Assembly: GCA_021405325.1 (NCBI GenBank) | Contig: QWII01000017.1 | Coordinates: forward strand, 1 to 64,000 | Reading direction: 5' to 3' | Source: Caldilinea sp. CFX5 | Lineage (GTDB): Bacteria > Chloroflexota > Anaerolineae > Caldilineales > Caldilineaceae | Length of the DNA stretch: 64,000 nt | In this document: piece by piece, positions 38,401 to 45,119 of the stretch | Layout: each line of letters begins with the position of its first letter | Numbering within the stretch: position 1 is the first letter of the stretch | Position numbers and translations under genes: made by a program | The notes under the pieces: model-generated | Seen by the model: only the letters and a program-made list of their open reading frames with translations | Told to the model about the DNA's origin: nothing | Database searches by the model: none

Positions 38401-38812
38401 CGGTTCTGACAATATCCAGATCGCCATCCCCATCCAAGTCACCCACCGTCACATCACCGGCGCCGCCAAAGGTTTGGATAGCGTCACAAGCCGCTGTGCC
38501 ATCATTGAAGCAGATCACACCCACGTTGTTCACAATATCTAGATCACCATCCCCATCCATATCACCCACGACGGACCGGGATTCTTCGTGATGGGGGATC
38601 GCAAGCGGATGGTAGGTAAAGGAGGGGTCAGCCGCCAGGAGCCGTTGCGGCCAGCCCCAGAACAATGCACTGAGGGTCAGGCTGATCAAAAAAGCGATCC
38701 ATTCTCTACGGCTGAACCTGCGCTGTGTGGGCAAACCGTCACTGCCGCTTGTTTCCGCTCGTGCTGTATAAAGGCTTGTGTAGGTGGGTAAATCGCGCAT
38801 GATCCCTCGCAT
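32447..38812 (-). CDS. giant secreted FG-GAP/VCBS repeat protein with HExxH metalloprotease-like region
   Basis: 2121 residues from the ATG at 38812, which follows GGAGAAGCTT; the 38866 ATG has no site. A basic N-terminus and the hydrophobic stretch AFLISLTLSALFWGW make a signal peptide or anchor. I count 21 calcium-binding FG-GAP loops (G-D-M/L-D-G-D-G-D-L-D-I-V) up to about residue 1090, enough for three beta-propellers. The second half holds ALAHELAHYLLYLPDNYLG (candidate zinc motif His1452-Glu-x-x-His1456) and several beta-rich domains. The C-terminus ends AKLYLPIIAR, like the GH44 tail. It is probably a surface adhesin or peptidase. The gene's 3' end overlaps the convergent cyclase-like gene by 25 bases. 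Confidence 0.88.
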   Translation of the reverse strand: MRGIMRDLPTYTSLYTARAETSGSDGLPTQRRFSRREWIAFLISLTLSALFWGWPQRLLAADPSFTYHPLAIPHHEESRSVVGDMDGDGDLDIVNNVGVICFNDGTAACDAIQTFGGAGDVTVGDLDGDGDLDIVRTDGTIYLNHGATTFIAQTAFGGAAVDLALGDMDGDGDFDIVTDSGVIYLNDGAATFPVTNTFTATNGHLALGDLDGDQDLDIVAENGVIHFNNGAAAFPVTTTFASSGGDVAVGDMDSDGDLDIVAGPDNIYVYPNSGGVFTETLWVGYFWEWVESIAIADMNSDGNLDIVTGNWGENGTFNGILFNLGRGEYLAMDYSISGYLTNSVAIGDLDNDGDLDIVEGNWSVGDAIYLNDGGGVVSTTQARPYALSDYRTNCQAVDDIDNDGDLDIILGHHDVIVIYHNDGQGNFAIARNIGTGLSAVNSIAVGDIDGDGDRDLIAGADQNLIYINDGKGNFATAQHLGTGHERANSVVIADMDGDGDLDIVVGNGPPGNLADNPGMQSMVYLNDGKGNFGLVHPFGRSDAKTNSVAVGDLDGDHDLDIVTGTMGQNVVYLNDGQAHFTVARNFGANAANTNSVAVGDLDGDGDLDIVTGKGPTGESLDPGLQNVVYLNDGQGNFTQTRNFGTGTDRTRSVTVADMDKDGDLDIVVGNYNEQNFVYLNSGATFGVTRAFGTGHGAHFGVSVGDMDGDSNLDIIEGSIYFNDGVANFNRSHGLLIQVLLTDSMAVGDMDHDGDLDVVRGGLIHQNDGLGYFITDYTNHFGPERFIAVGDLDSDSDLDIVGGSGAVYLNDGQSHFPLMHPFAVGVQPQRITLGDMDGDGDLDIVGNGSGLIYVNDGAANFTENYPFGTGNDLTNGVTLGDMDDDGDLDIVVGCGGDSDDDGQPDFLVGDGRGVIYLNDGAGHFTSTRTFGVAIHLALGDMDGDGDLDIVTGNPPEQDKVYLNDGAANFTRVRNFGNGLNKTKTIAVGDLDGDGDLDILAGRRNQDDIEPDQSYLNDGQGNFPSAINFSGLAYDLETVAVGDLDGNGYLDIVTGGDGANFLYLNGRRTTTRRAQEGPHIVVRPPGATPTANFFARGEILSDRFLAIPYRLTDPQGEPVGRVAAFFSLDGGGYWQPAVPTTTTVTTNLATSPTGVAYTFVWDTYASGFFGRSDHVALRLVAYPRPQQPLSVGAFRYRKVVAGPYLWPYASATTFPFRVQGTQVRVVDSDHHPVANARVYRLPQGATTDADPMPNASQPFTTTKNGYLTGRGALAIGDQLLALAPITHSLNYTLYATSGIPNDNGLTMTTVAQAGVQTLTVSTAHPLMLFDVDVSLEWDAGSDGVFYDQLKSAFERASAILYDVSDGQVALGEVRIHPKRAAWLSADMVIYANNNLRPRATMGGLVNAAQDETAGLRGRLANAYVPGQVRMGPIWDPFGQNAAELTQDWQRALAHELAHYLLYLPDNYLGVENGILRITNCQGSFMTDAYNPGYSELLTPTQWHTPNDPTRNPCLRTVAASLLTGRSDWETVTHFYPELHIPTPLLDGPALLPLDVTRVRMVTATSTVAQPVAARNYDLRDESGSVTVLRQAQAYVLQGQGTATPTDDALLYLGTTGVGSDRIMVRGAVAGDKVCVIDNAGELVRAGCETVTAQSTSIQVRAMAGWRPEIQLSPVTSATFQITVTQAGVVGQLFAQLLPAYGPPDDSTAIRSVAQPLTLLSGATNDTYNATISLPYPTFEGFVWIYSDQNPDQRQAITQFFLGGGWGPPTGWVGNGANRAWGANTRSLEAPVASGDGKVTILNLDDLLADTGDTTLQTINDLPNLPPWLTPVGAGYRIQSNRDITRTLMFQYNQRDVPPGYEQTLNIYYLAPAAGAWQRLQTGPLANGVDVNENLATVVMPHTNRGQGIYAVMATAQLQPLLPGWNALTYPIAAAKSVTNALASLDGAYTLVYEVRPNQPGPWPLYARTVDPVFAPLVNTLATMNFGSNYLIYATQVVTPYLPVVGAEQAVSAATNRPDGLLEPPATLYGFMPSQNAVLWQPGMSLVATIGSVTCGESTLQSWQGQLAYVVQVRADNGDGCGQRGQTVNFAINGQPAPFMASWDNRQVTQLLAGAKLYLPIIAR

Positions 38813-38978
38813 AAGCTTCTCCGGCGTTGATTGAGCAAAGTAAAAACAGTGTGCTGACTCGATCATCGCACCAGCGCTTCCAGCGCAATGGCTGACGTGC
38901 CTGGTTGTACCAAAATCGGGCCGCCCTGCAACTATAGCATAGCGCCATTTACTGATGCTGACAAGGGACCGGGAACTA

Positions 38979-39002
38979 GGACAAGTGTCCTAGCCACTGG
39001 TC
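38979..39002. promoter_or_regulatory. GGACA-N2-TGTCC operator-like dyad upstream of the FG-GAP gene
   Basis: The core GGACAAGTGTCC (38979-38990) is extended to a TAGGACA/TGTCCTA dyad. An imperfect third half-site, TGGTC, lies 7 bases to the right (38998-39002), and GGACC lies 13 bases to the left. The same core is in the two regulator promoters at 46569 and 57714. The gap 38813-39070 contains no gene. Confidence 0.5.
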
Positions 39003-39070
39003 TGCTCATTACTGATGGGTTGATGGGTAGCGCTTTTACGCGTTATACAGATTGGCACACGTTGACCTGG

Positions 39071-40669
39071 TTACTCCACCGTCGTCACCAGCACCGGCTC
39101 CACAGTAATGCCGGTGGTTGCATCGTGATAAGGCGTTTCATAGAGGGTGCGGTTGGCGTCATCGACGGCTTCCACAAAGAAGACCACGGTGATGGTCGTT
39201 AGTTGCAGTTGCTGGGCATAGCGGGCGGCCTGGCCCAAGGCGAGGTTGTACTCAAAGTCGCTGCGAAAGCCCTTTAGTTCCAGCCCATAGTGGTAGGTTT
39301 GATAGCGAATCAATAAATCAATCTGTCCATTGCCGGTGGGAAATTCGGGGTGGACGCGTCCGCCGGTGCGTTCGAGAAAGCGGGAAAGCCACATAAAGAG
39401 GTTGAAATGATAGACCGCCTCATACAAACGTAAATCGGTGCGGCGGGGCGCCTCTTGAAAGAGCCAGGTGTGGTTTTTCTGTACATATTGCTCATAGAGG
39501 CGGAGCAGATTTTTGATCTGCAGCCCTGCCGGCGTCAGGATGTGGGTGAGGGTGGTGAAGGGGGCGTAGAGGGCGCCTGTATCGCGGTAGAGTTCACGGG
39601 CAAAGTGATTGAAGAGGCGCTTTTGAATAAATGGGCAAGGGAATTTGACATAAAATTTGCGCCGATCGACGACTTCCTCATCGATCACGCCATTCATATA
39701 GAGATAATTGATGCTGGGGTCATCATAAGTGAAGGTAATCTTTTCCTCACTTTGGAAGAGTTCAATCAGAAAGGTGCGATGCGGCTCTTCATTAGCTTTG
39801 CTAATGATGTTGATAATGTTGGCATTGGGCAGCAGGCTACTGGCGGTCGCCTCGACAACTTCAAAATCATCGAGGGTAAGCATTGGGCGCTGTTCATTGT
39901 AGGTTTCGGTTAACAACTCGCCAAACCAGGAGGTCAAGCCGGGCTGACCGCGTAATTCTGTGTAGATGCGTTCAATCACTGCCGGCTCAATCGCCTGGCC
40001 GCTTTCGCGCGCATACCAATGATACATCGCTGCAACTTCCTCAAAGGTAAGGTTGGGAATGTGCATACTGCGTTGGACATTGAAAGGCGACCCTCGTTGG
40101 TTGTCGATGCCCAAGACGCTGCGCACCCCGATTAACGCCAGACCATGCAACAGGTAACTCTTTTCACCGGTCGCTTTGTCAGGCTGTTCCCGGCGCGTGT
40201 TATAAATGTTGCGAAAAACACTGACAAGGCCAGTGATCGCCGCGGGCGCCAGTGCATCAAACTCATCCAGAATCAAAATCAATGGCTGCTTGAGGAAGTC
40301 CTGGCGGAAGAGGGAGTAAAAGTCATCGAGTTGTTGAATTTCAACCGGCGGCAATGCCAATGCTTCGCAGATGTCGCGCGTAATGACTTGCGCAATCCGT
40401 ACAACATCGGGCGTCATCTTCAAATGTTCCAGATTGATCTTCAGCACATCAAAGCCGGCATAGCGCGCGTCGTGGCGCAGTTGCCACATGGCCTGCTGTA
40501 AGATCCAGCTCTTGCCCCGTTGCCGCGGCGCCCAAACGGTGATGTAATGGCCGCCTTCACTGGGAACCTCGCCAACGAGATGCGTTATGGCCTGGTCAAC
40601 CAACGCCTGGCGCGGCACATAATAGTGCAGTTTGGTGTTAATCGGTCCATACGATGAAAATTTTCGCAT
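39071..40669 (-). CDS. AAA-like ATPase with C-terminal PD-(D/E)XK nuclease-like domain
   Basis: 532 residues. The P-loop is WAPRQRGKSWILQQ (about 47-60) and Walker B is LILILDEFDAL. A winged-helix-like region follows. The C-terminal part has GQIDLLIRYQTYHYGLELKGF, a D...E-x-K arrangement of PD-(D/E)XK nucleases, as in AAA-ATPase/DUF1703-type proteins thought to be mobile or defence-related. AGGAAGGCAG precedes the ATG. It sits upstream of the FG-GAP gene on the same strand but 258 bases away. A role in conflict or DNA uptake is inference only. Confidence 0.82.
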   Translation of the reverse strand: MRKFSSYGPINTKLHYYVPRQALVDQAITHLVGEVPSEGGHYITVWAPRQRGKSWILQQAMWQLRHDARYAGFDVLKINLEHLKMTPDVVRIAQVITRDICEALALPPVEIQQLDDFYSLFRQDFLKQPLILILDEFDALAPAAITGLVSVFRNIYNTRREQPDKATGEKSYLLHGLALIGVRSVLGIDNQRGSPFNVQRSMHIPNLTFEEVAAMYHWYARESGQAIEPAVIERIYTELRGQPGLTSWFGELLTETYNEQRPMLTLDDFEVVEATASSLLPNANIINIISKANEEPHRTFLIELFQSEEKITFTYDDPSINYLYMNGVIDEEVVDRRKFYVKFPCPFIQKRLFNHFARELYRDTGALYAPFTTLTHILTPAGLQIKNLLRLYEQYVQKNHTWLFQEAPRRTDLRLYEAVYHFNLFMWLSRFLERTGGRVHPEFPTGNGQIDLLIRYQTYHYGLELKGFRSDFEYNLALGQAARYAQQLQLTTITVVFFVEAVDDANRTLYETPYHDATTGITVEPVLVTTVE

Positions 40670-40961
40670 CTGCCTTCCTCATGGCCTGCCGCGCTTGCTA
40701 CAATTCTCGCAACAACAGGAGTATAACACAGATCACAAACGCCACCCAAAGGAGACCAGCCATGATACCCCGGTTAACTGTGGCTGCCAACACGAATCTG
40801 TGACTGACCAACTGAGTCAGTGGCTCACTGCGATTCTGGACGATCTCGGGACGTTTTTGCCTGCTCCGCTGAACGATCCCGTGACGCGATGGGGCTATGC
40901 TTGTCCATAGCACAATGCGTCGTTATCCAAGCAACGGTCCAGCCCAAAGGAGCAGTATCCC

Positions 40962-41444
40962 ATGATCAACAGGTTAGTCCTTCCCTTCTGCCCAAGTTTT
41001 CAACGCACGTGGTCGCAACCGCCCGCGGCGGCGGAGATTGAGCCGCCGGCGCCCGCCCTAAGCCGGCCCACAGAACCCGCCAGGCAACTGCAAGCGCGCC
41101 AGTTGCACCAAGCCTTCCAGCACGCCTATCAACGCTTTGCCCAAGCGTACCCCGCTTGGGTGAAGCATGGTTTTAGCGACGAATGGCTGCGACCAGCGCT
41201 GTTGCAACCCTTGCTCCGCCAGGGTGGGGGGTGCGCCGATAGCGCCTATTTCCTGTTGCCCACCGCCCATGAATTGGTCGAACGATGGAACAAATGCTGC
41301 GACAAGCAGGGCGGTGGCGCCGAACCGGTGGCGCAGCGGGTACAACGGCAAGTTGAACTGATCGGCGTCGCTGATGATCTGTTGCTCTGGCTGCAAGATG
41401 AACTGCTCCGGGACGACCCACAAGAGGCTATCCCGACAGAATAA
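40962..41444 (+). CDS. hypothetical protein, member 1 of a two-copy family
   Basis: 160 residues, soluble and helical; AAAGGAG precedes the ATG. I recognise no named domain. It is related to the 136-residue protein at 58182. Shared blocks are LHQAFQHAYQRFAQAYPAWVKHGF / LHRAYGCFAPLYPQWVQRRF, then LPTAHELVERW / LPTGPELATAW, then ...R-Q-x-E-L-I/V-G-V-A-x-x-x-L. The copies lie in cassettes A and B next to members of the MLN small-protein family, which suggests a linked function. Confidence 0.75.
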   Translation: MINRLVLPFCPSFQRTWSQPPAAAEIEPPAPALSRPTEPARQLQARQLHQAFQHAYQRFAQAYPAWVKHGFSDEWLRPALLQPLLRQGGGCADSAYFLLPTAHELVERWNKCCDKQGGGAEPVAQRVQRQVELIGVADDLLLWLQDELLRDDPQEAIPTE

Positions 41445-41488
41445 GGGTCGCCGGCGGGCCGGCTGCGCGGTCAGAAAGGAGCGTCACC

Positions 41489-41866
41489 TTGCAAAAGATC
41501 AATTTGCTCACGGCTTTGTTGGTTTGGGGCGGGCTGGCCCATCTAGTAGCGGATTGGCTGTTGCAGAATGAATGGATGGTGCGTCATAAACAGGAGCTCC
41601 GCCACCCCGCCGCCTGGGTGCATGGGGCTATCCATACGCTGGCGCTGCTGCTCTTCCTGCCCTGGCGGTTGGCGCTCCTGATCGGTCTCAGCCACGTTTT
41701 GATCGACACCCGCCTCCCCGTCCGCTGGTGGAAACGGCTGGCGGGCAAGGCAGCAGCGGATCCCCTCTCGCTGCTGCCCCAGACCCAAATAGTCGAACTG
41801 TGGGTCGATCAGGTGCTGCACCTGGTTGTCCTGGCGGCGGTGATCTGGGTGGTGTATGGTCGTTAG
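41489..41866 (+). CDS. DUF3307 membrane protein (TTG start)
   Basis: 125 residues. A TTG at 41489 follows AAAGGAGCGTCACC and is the best-supported start. The DUF3307 pattern is clear: LAHLVADWLLQNEWMVRHKQE, then WVHGAIHTLALLLFLP, then GLSHVLIDTRLPVRWW, with 3-4 hydrophobic segments and conserved His and Asp residues. Its function is unknown. It lies between the 160-residue protein and the first MLN-family gene. Confidence 0.85.
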   Translation: MQKINLLTALLVWGGLAHLVADWLLQNEWMVRHKQELRHPAAWVHGAIHTLALLLFLPWRLALLIGLSHVLIDTRLPVRWWKRLAGKAAADPLSLLPQTQIVELWVDQVLHLVVLAAVIWVVYGR

Positions 41867-41880
41867 CGCAGAGCGCCAGA

Positions 41881-41935
41881 AGTAAGACAGCGACTGCCCC
41901 ACTGCCCCACTGTCTCACTGGCCCACTGTCTTACT
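41881..41935. repeat. hairpin with CTGCCCCACTG-type direct repeats
   Basis: AGTAAGACAG (41881-41890) pairs with CTGTCTTACT (41926-41935) around several CCCACTG units. The segment GGTCAGTAAGACAGTGGG also occurs at 47458-47475 in opposite orientation, after the STAS gene. It may terminate the DUF3307 gene. Confidence 0.6.
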
Positions 41936-41981
41936 GACCATCTGTCAGTTTATTTATGGAGTTAACCCAAAAGGAGGCATT

Positions 41982-42203
41982 ATGTTGAACTATCACGAAC
42001 TGGTAACCTTAGCTGTTGACCGCCAGGCCGCTTACCTGGCCGATGCCGAACAACGGTGGCTCGTCGAACAGGTCACTGCCGGCCAGCTTCACCCCGTCCG
42101 GGTTTGGCTTGGGCAGCGGCTGATCGCCTGGGGTGCGCGCTTGATGCGTGGCAACGGAACACCGATCATGCCGTTGACCACCGAAACTGTGGCTCGTTAC
42201 TAA
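41982..42203 (+). CDS. MLN-family small protein, copy 1
   Basis: 73 residues behind AAAAGGAGGCATT. It belongs to a family of four in this window (also 50785, 57884, 61033). The shared pattern is MLN, a helix with a D/E-R-Q/R block near residues 13-15, A-E near 20-22, then W-x-G/R-x-x-L...W. Its amphipathic helices and Arg-rich C-terminal half could bind membrane, nucleic acid or a partner. No known domain is recognised. A possible 26-codon reading frame with its own ribosome site (42237-42317) follows, but has no other support. Confidence 0.75.
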   Translation: MLNYHELVTLAVDRQAAYLADAEQRWLVEQVTAGQLHPVRVWLGQRLIAWGARLMRGNGTPIMPLTTETVARY

Positions 42204-42297
42204 GGCTTTACGCAGGCGCTTTTGCAAGGAGAAGGAATGGTACTGTTAGGCGAATTAGGATTCCAAGATTGCCGTAGCCATTTCTTGCTCCTTATTC

Positions 42298-42783
42298 TCA
42301 ATCACGGTTGCCGCTGATAACATATGGCATAAGCTGGACAAAATCAGCAACGCTATCTGGCTCCAAATAATCACCCATCTCTTCTTCTCGTCCTGCGATC
42401 TGTTGGCGGATGATGTGGGCTAACTGCAATTCGTAGCGGAAGTCAGATTCGTACAGCAGCAAGTCAAGCAGGGTATTGAGTAATTGCGGATGAGCATTTA
42501 CCCCATGTGTTCGCATATAGTTCAGCGCCATTTCGCGATTAACGGCAAAAACCACCCGTAGGGCTGTGGCTTGCAGAAAAGGCTCGATCGTCGTCCGCGC
42601 CAACAACTCCTGTGCTGTTTCCACGGCCATTGTCCTGTTGCGCGCCCAAAGCTCTGTCAGCGCAGCGTTGGCGATATAGGGATCACTCTCTAAGGCAAGC
42701 TGCTCAAGCACTTCAACAGATAAACCCTTAAAATCAATCTCCTGATCGGTTAGCATCAACAGATCATTCACTTGATCATCCAT
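42298..42783 (-). CDS. hypothetical helical protein
   Basis: 161 residues, acidic and helical (VEVLEQLALESDPYIANAALTELWARN...ALRVVFAVNREMALNYM), suggestive of HEAT-like helical pairs. I do not recognise it. A GAGGGAAA site precedes the ATG. It is co-directional with, and 53 bases from, the 176-residue protein behind it; the pair separates the first MLN gene from the secreted peptide. An immunity-like role is possible but not shown. Confidence 0.7.
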   Translation of the reverse strand: MDDQVNDLLMLTDQEIDFKGLSVEVLEQLALESDPYIANAALTELWARNRTMAVETAQELLARTTIEPFLQATALRVVFAVNREMALNYMRTHGVNAHPQLLNTLLDLLLYESDFRYELQLAHIIRQQIAGREEEMGDYLEPDSVADFVQLMPYVISGNRD

Positions 42784-42836
42784 AACTATTTCCCTCTATC
42801 CTCTTCCTACGGCACTCTTACGGGCATCCAAGATCA

Positions 42837-43367
42837 TCATCCTTTCGGAGAAAGAAAGTGAATGGTCGTCATATACCTTGTCCCATCATCGAGTACCTTC
42901 CACCCAGTTTGAACGGTTAGCGAACCGCGCGGTGCAGGCAATTGGGTGCGCACCATGTCACCACCAGCAGTACTTGCGGTCACGGTCGCTCCGCATTCAA
43001 GCAAATGCACCATGATTTTTCGGATGTCTTCAACGATAGCAAATAGACCGCTTTCTAACAACGCTGCTAGATTTTCTAAAGACTTTCGCTGATTGTCCTG
43101 TTTTCTTTGTAACTCATGAAGTCGATCCAGCTTGCTACTTTCGCGGAAGGCACGTTGACTGGTTCGCCTCTCCTGTTTGAGTTGTTCCAGTTCTGCGAGT
43201 TCTTCGTCAGTTACCGAGCTGCCACCCATTCCGTAAACGGTAACCTTCGCAATCGGAATCAGTACAGATTCTTGTCTAATACACTGAACCGCCTGACCTG
43301 TTGGCAGTAGAATCTCAACGACCTCAAAATGCGCCTTCAACGCTGTAATGATTGCTTCCCAATTCAT
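42837..43367 (-). CDS. hypothetical coiled-coil protein
   Basis: 176 residues. A central charged helix (DEELAELEQLKQERRTSQRAFRESSKLDRLHELQRKQDNQRKSLENL, about 54-98) predicts a coiled coil. It lies between a small beta-rich N-terminal part and a C-terminal strand pair. No known family is recognised. It is probably in an operon with the 161-residue gene. No clear ribosome binding site is visible. Confidence 0.68.
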   Translation of the reverse strand: MNWEAIITALKAHFEVVEILLPTGQAVQCIRQESVLIPIAKVTVYGMGGSSVTDEELAELEQLKQERRTSQRAFRESSKLDRLHELQRKQDNQRKSLENLAALLESGLFAIVEDIRKIMVHLLECGATVTASTAGGDMVRTQLPAPRGSLTVQTGWKVLDDGTRYMTTIHFLSPKG

Positions 43368-43674
43368 TTCAGTCCAGTTTTCCCGTGCATGATCAGGTGG
43401 TTTTGCTGTTTACGACATGAAGAGCGCCACTAATCCAACCAGCGATGGAGAGCGCTACTCGCCAATCAAACCTTCGCCTCATTCTAGCCCAGCTTTGCAG
43501 ACTGACCAAATGGCATTGAGCAACGTTTCAATATCTGGGTGTCACGCCCATAATCATCACTTTTTATTATACGTTTCCATGACGATAACTATACGTTTCA
43601 TTAACGAATCCTGGGCGGAAACCAGGCGCGCCGTGGGCGTTCCGTGGACGCCCGCCGGCTAGGCTGATAAGCAA

Positions 43675-43754
43675 GGAAAACCAAAAGCCCAAAGCGCTTG
43701 CAAGCCGGTGGGGTAGCGCCCCACACCGAGATCTCGGGTTCTGTTGGCTTTTCC
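43675..43754 (+). ncRNA. structured leader RNA upstream of the secreted Cys/Gly peptide
   Basis: A closing helix can form between GGAAAACCAA (43675-43684) and TTGGCTTTTCC (43744-43754, one bulge). Inside are a GCTTGCAAGC palindrome, a GTGGGG/CCCCAC hairpin with loop TAGCG (43708-43724) and a CCGAGATCTCGG palindrome (43726-43737). It lies 44 bases before the peptide start. I cannot match it to a known riboswitch class; only fragments look like a c-di-GMP-I aptamer. The rest of the 43368-43674 gap shows no gene. Confidence 0.4.
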
Positions 43755-43797
43755 CCCAATCGACAAACCTTGCTCATCTCAAAAGGAGACCTACGTT

Positions 43798-43947
43798 ATG
43801 AAACACAACGTTCTGTTCAAAGGCTTGCTCGCCTTCGTCTTGACCCTGGCTGTCCTCTTCGGTTCCGGTGTGATTATGGAAAAGACGGGGGTGGCGCTGA
43901 CGCCGACTGCATATGCCTGTAGTGCAGCAGGCGGCGGCGGTTGCTAG
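43798..43947 (+). CDS. 49-residue secreted or membrane-anchored Cys/Gly-tailed peptide
   Basis: ATG at 43798 behind AAAAGGAGACCTACGTT. The peptide opens MKHNVLFKG, has the hydrophobic segment LLAFVLTLAVLFGSGVI (about 9-25), a short spacer, and ends TAYACSAAGGGGC. It could be a signal-peptide precursor releasing a roughly 20-residue peptide with two Cys, or a membrane-anchored peptide. The AYACSAAGGGGC tail would suit a disulfide or lanthionine-like ring, but no modifying enzyme is adjacent. It is convergent with the cassette A regulator and has its own structured leader. Confidence 0.6.
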   Translation: MKHNVLFKGLLAFVLTLAVLFGSGVIMEKTGVALTPTAYACSAAGGGGC

Positions 43948-43961
43948 CCATCCTTGATTAA

Positions 43962-45119
43962 TTACTGACCTGTTGATGTTGTCTCGATATAGTGGCCAAT
44001 CACTTGCAGGGCAACATCAACAGACTCCAATTCTTTCAGTTCCTCAAGCAGGCGCTCTTCACCGTAATGATTGCCGAGTTGACGATAGAGTTGCAATGCC
44101 CGCCCAATGTATTCGTCTGCTTTGGCTGTTTGCCCACCCTGTGTGTAAATGATTCCAATGTTGTGCCAGGTATAGGCAAGGAGCAACACATCGTGATGTT
44201 TATGGAAAATCTGCTCGGCCTGGCGCGCAAGGTCTTCTGCTTTGACAAGCTTGCCCTTCTGTCGATAGGCAATCGCCATGTTTTGAAGGATGTAGCCGAC
44301 CATTGCCGTTTCGCCGAGGGCTTCGGCTCTGTGATAAGCGTCTTCTAACCAGGTTAGGGCTTCCTCAGGCTTCTTCTGATCGACATAAAGCATACCCAAA
44401 TTCAGCAAACCAAAAGCAGTCAAACTGTGTTCATCACCTATTGCACGCCAAAAGTTACAGGCTTGCTGTAGATGGGTTTCTGCTTCTGCCCATCGCTTCT
44501 GACGTGTGTAGAGGGTACCTAAATGGTTGTGTGTGTGTGCACGCCCGTGCTGACTGTTAAGCGCCTCAAAGAGCGTTAGTGCATAACAACCCAGAACTTC
44601 TGACCGCCACCATTGTTCATGTTCCCCATAATAAAACCCCAAATTCGAGCAAGCCCGCGCCAGTTCAAAGCGATTATCGGTGCGGCGGGCCAGGCGGATG
44701 ACGCGGCGGTAGTAGGCCACCACGTCGGCGCCCCGGCTCTGGCGTTGCGAGAGGCGCGCCAGCAGGGCGGTCAGCGTAATCTCGCCGGCCACGTCGGCCA
44801 CCTGCTGGGCGGCGGCGATGGCCCGTTCCAACAGGCTGTGCCAGCTATCCCACAGCCCGCGCCGTTCCATGTAGGGGGCAAAGGTGATGATCAGATGGCG
44901 CGTCGCCGGCCAGACGGTGGCCGCCTGGCTGGGGGCGACGGCCAGCCCAAAGCCAATCGCCTTGAGAATATTCTCCCGCTCGCGGTCGAGCGTACTCACG
45001 GCAATTGTCTTGACGGCGGTGTGTTCACCCCAATAGGCGACCTCGCGCATCACCTGGCGTTCAAAGAAGCCAAGATGATCCTGGGATCGAAGCTGGGGGT
45101 CATGTACGCGGTCGACCAC
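43962..45119 (-). CDS. TPR part of the cassette A regulator (frame-shifted from 45050-46522)
   Basis: 385 residues, TPR repeats throughout (HGRAHTHNHLGTLYTRQKRWAEAETHLQQA and similar). It corresponds to the C-terminal half of the intact 966-residue regulator of cassette B, but here lies in another frame overlapping the STAND part by 70 bases. An ATG at 45119 could start it separately. Most likely a single-base indel near 45090-45130 split one gene; a split gene pair, programmed frameshift or assembly error are alternatives. Confidence 0.78.
   Translation of the reverse strand: MVDRVHDPQLRSQDHLGFFERQVMREVAYWGEHTAVKTIAVSTLDRERENILKAIGFGLAVAPSQAATVWPATRHLIITFAPYMERRGLWDSWHSLLERAIAAAQQVADVAGEITLTALLARLSQRQSRGADVVAYYRRVIRLARRTDNRFELARACSNLGFYYGEHEQWWRSEVLGCYALTLFEALNSQHGRAHTHNHLGTLYTRQKRWAEAETHLQQACNFWRAIGDEHSLTAFGLLNLGMLYVDQKKPEEALTWLEDAYHRAEALGETAMVGYILQNMAIAYRQKGKLVKAEDLARQAEQIFHKHHDVLLLAYTWHNIGIIYTQGGQTAKADEYIGRALQLYRQLGNHYGEERLLEELKELESVDVALQVIGHYIETTSTGQ

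Noticed and set aside
40762..40910. Possible small peptide gene (13-codon frame with AAAGGAGACCAGCC before its ATG, then a GTG-started 34-codon frame)
   Set aside because: Good ribosome site but two different frames, no homologue recognised, and no codon evidence. It may be a decayed peptide gene.
42237..42317. 26-codon frame with GGAGAAGGA site after MLN copy 1
   Set aside because: Too short and overlaps the 3' end of the convergent 161-residue gene; no support beyond the ribosome site.
43675..43754. c-di-GMP-I (GEMM) riboswitch upstream of the secreted peptide
   Set aside because: Only fragments (AAAGC, GGTAGC-like) resemble the consensus. The GGCCTAAACC part and tetraloop receptor are missing, so I keep it as an unassigned leader.
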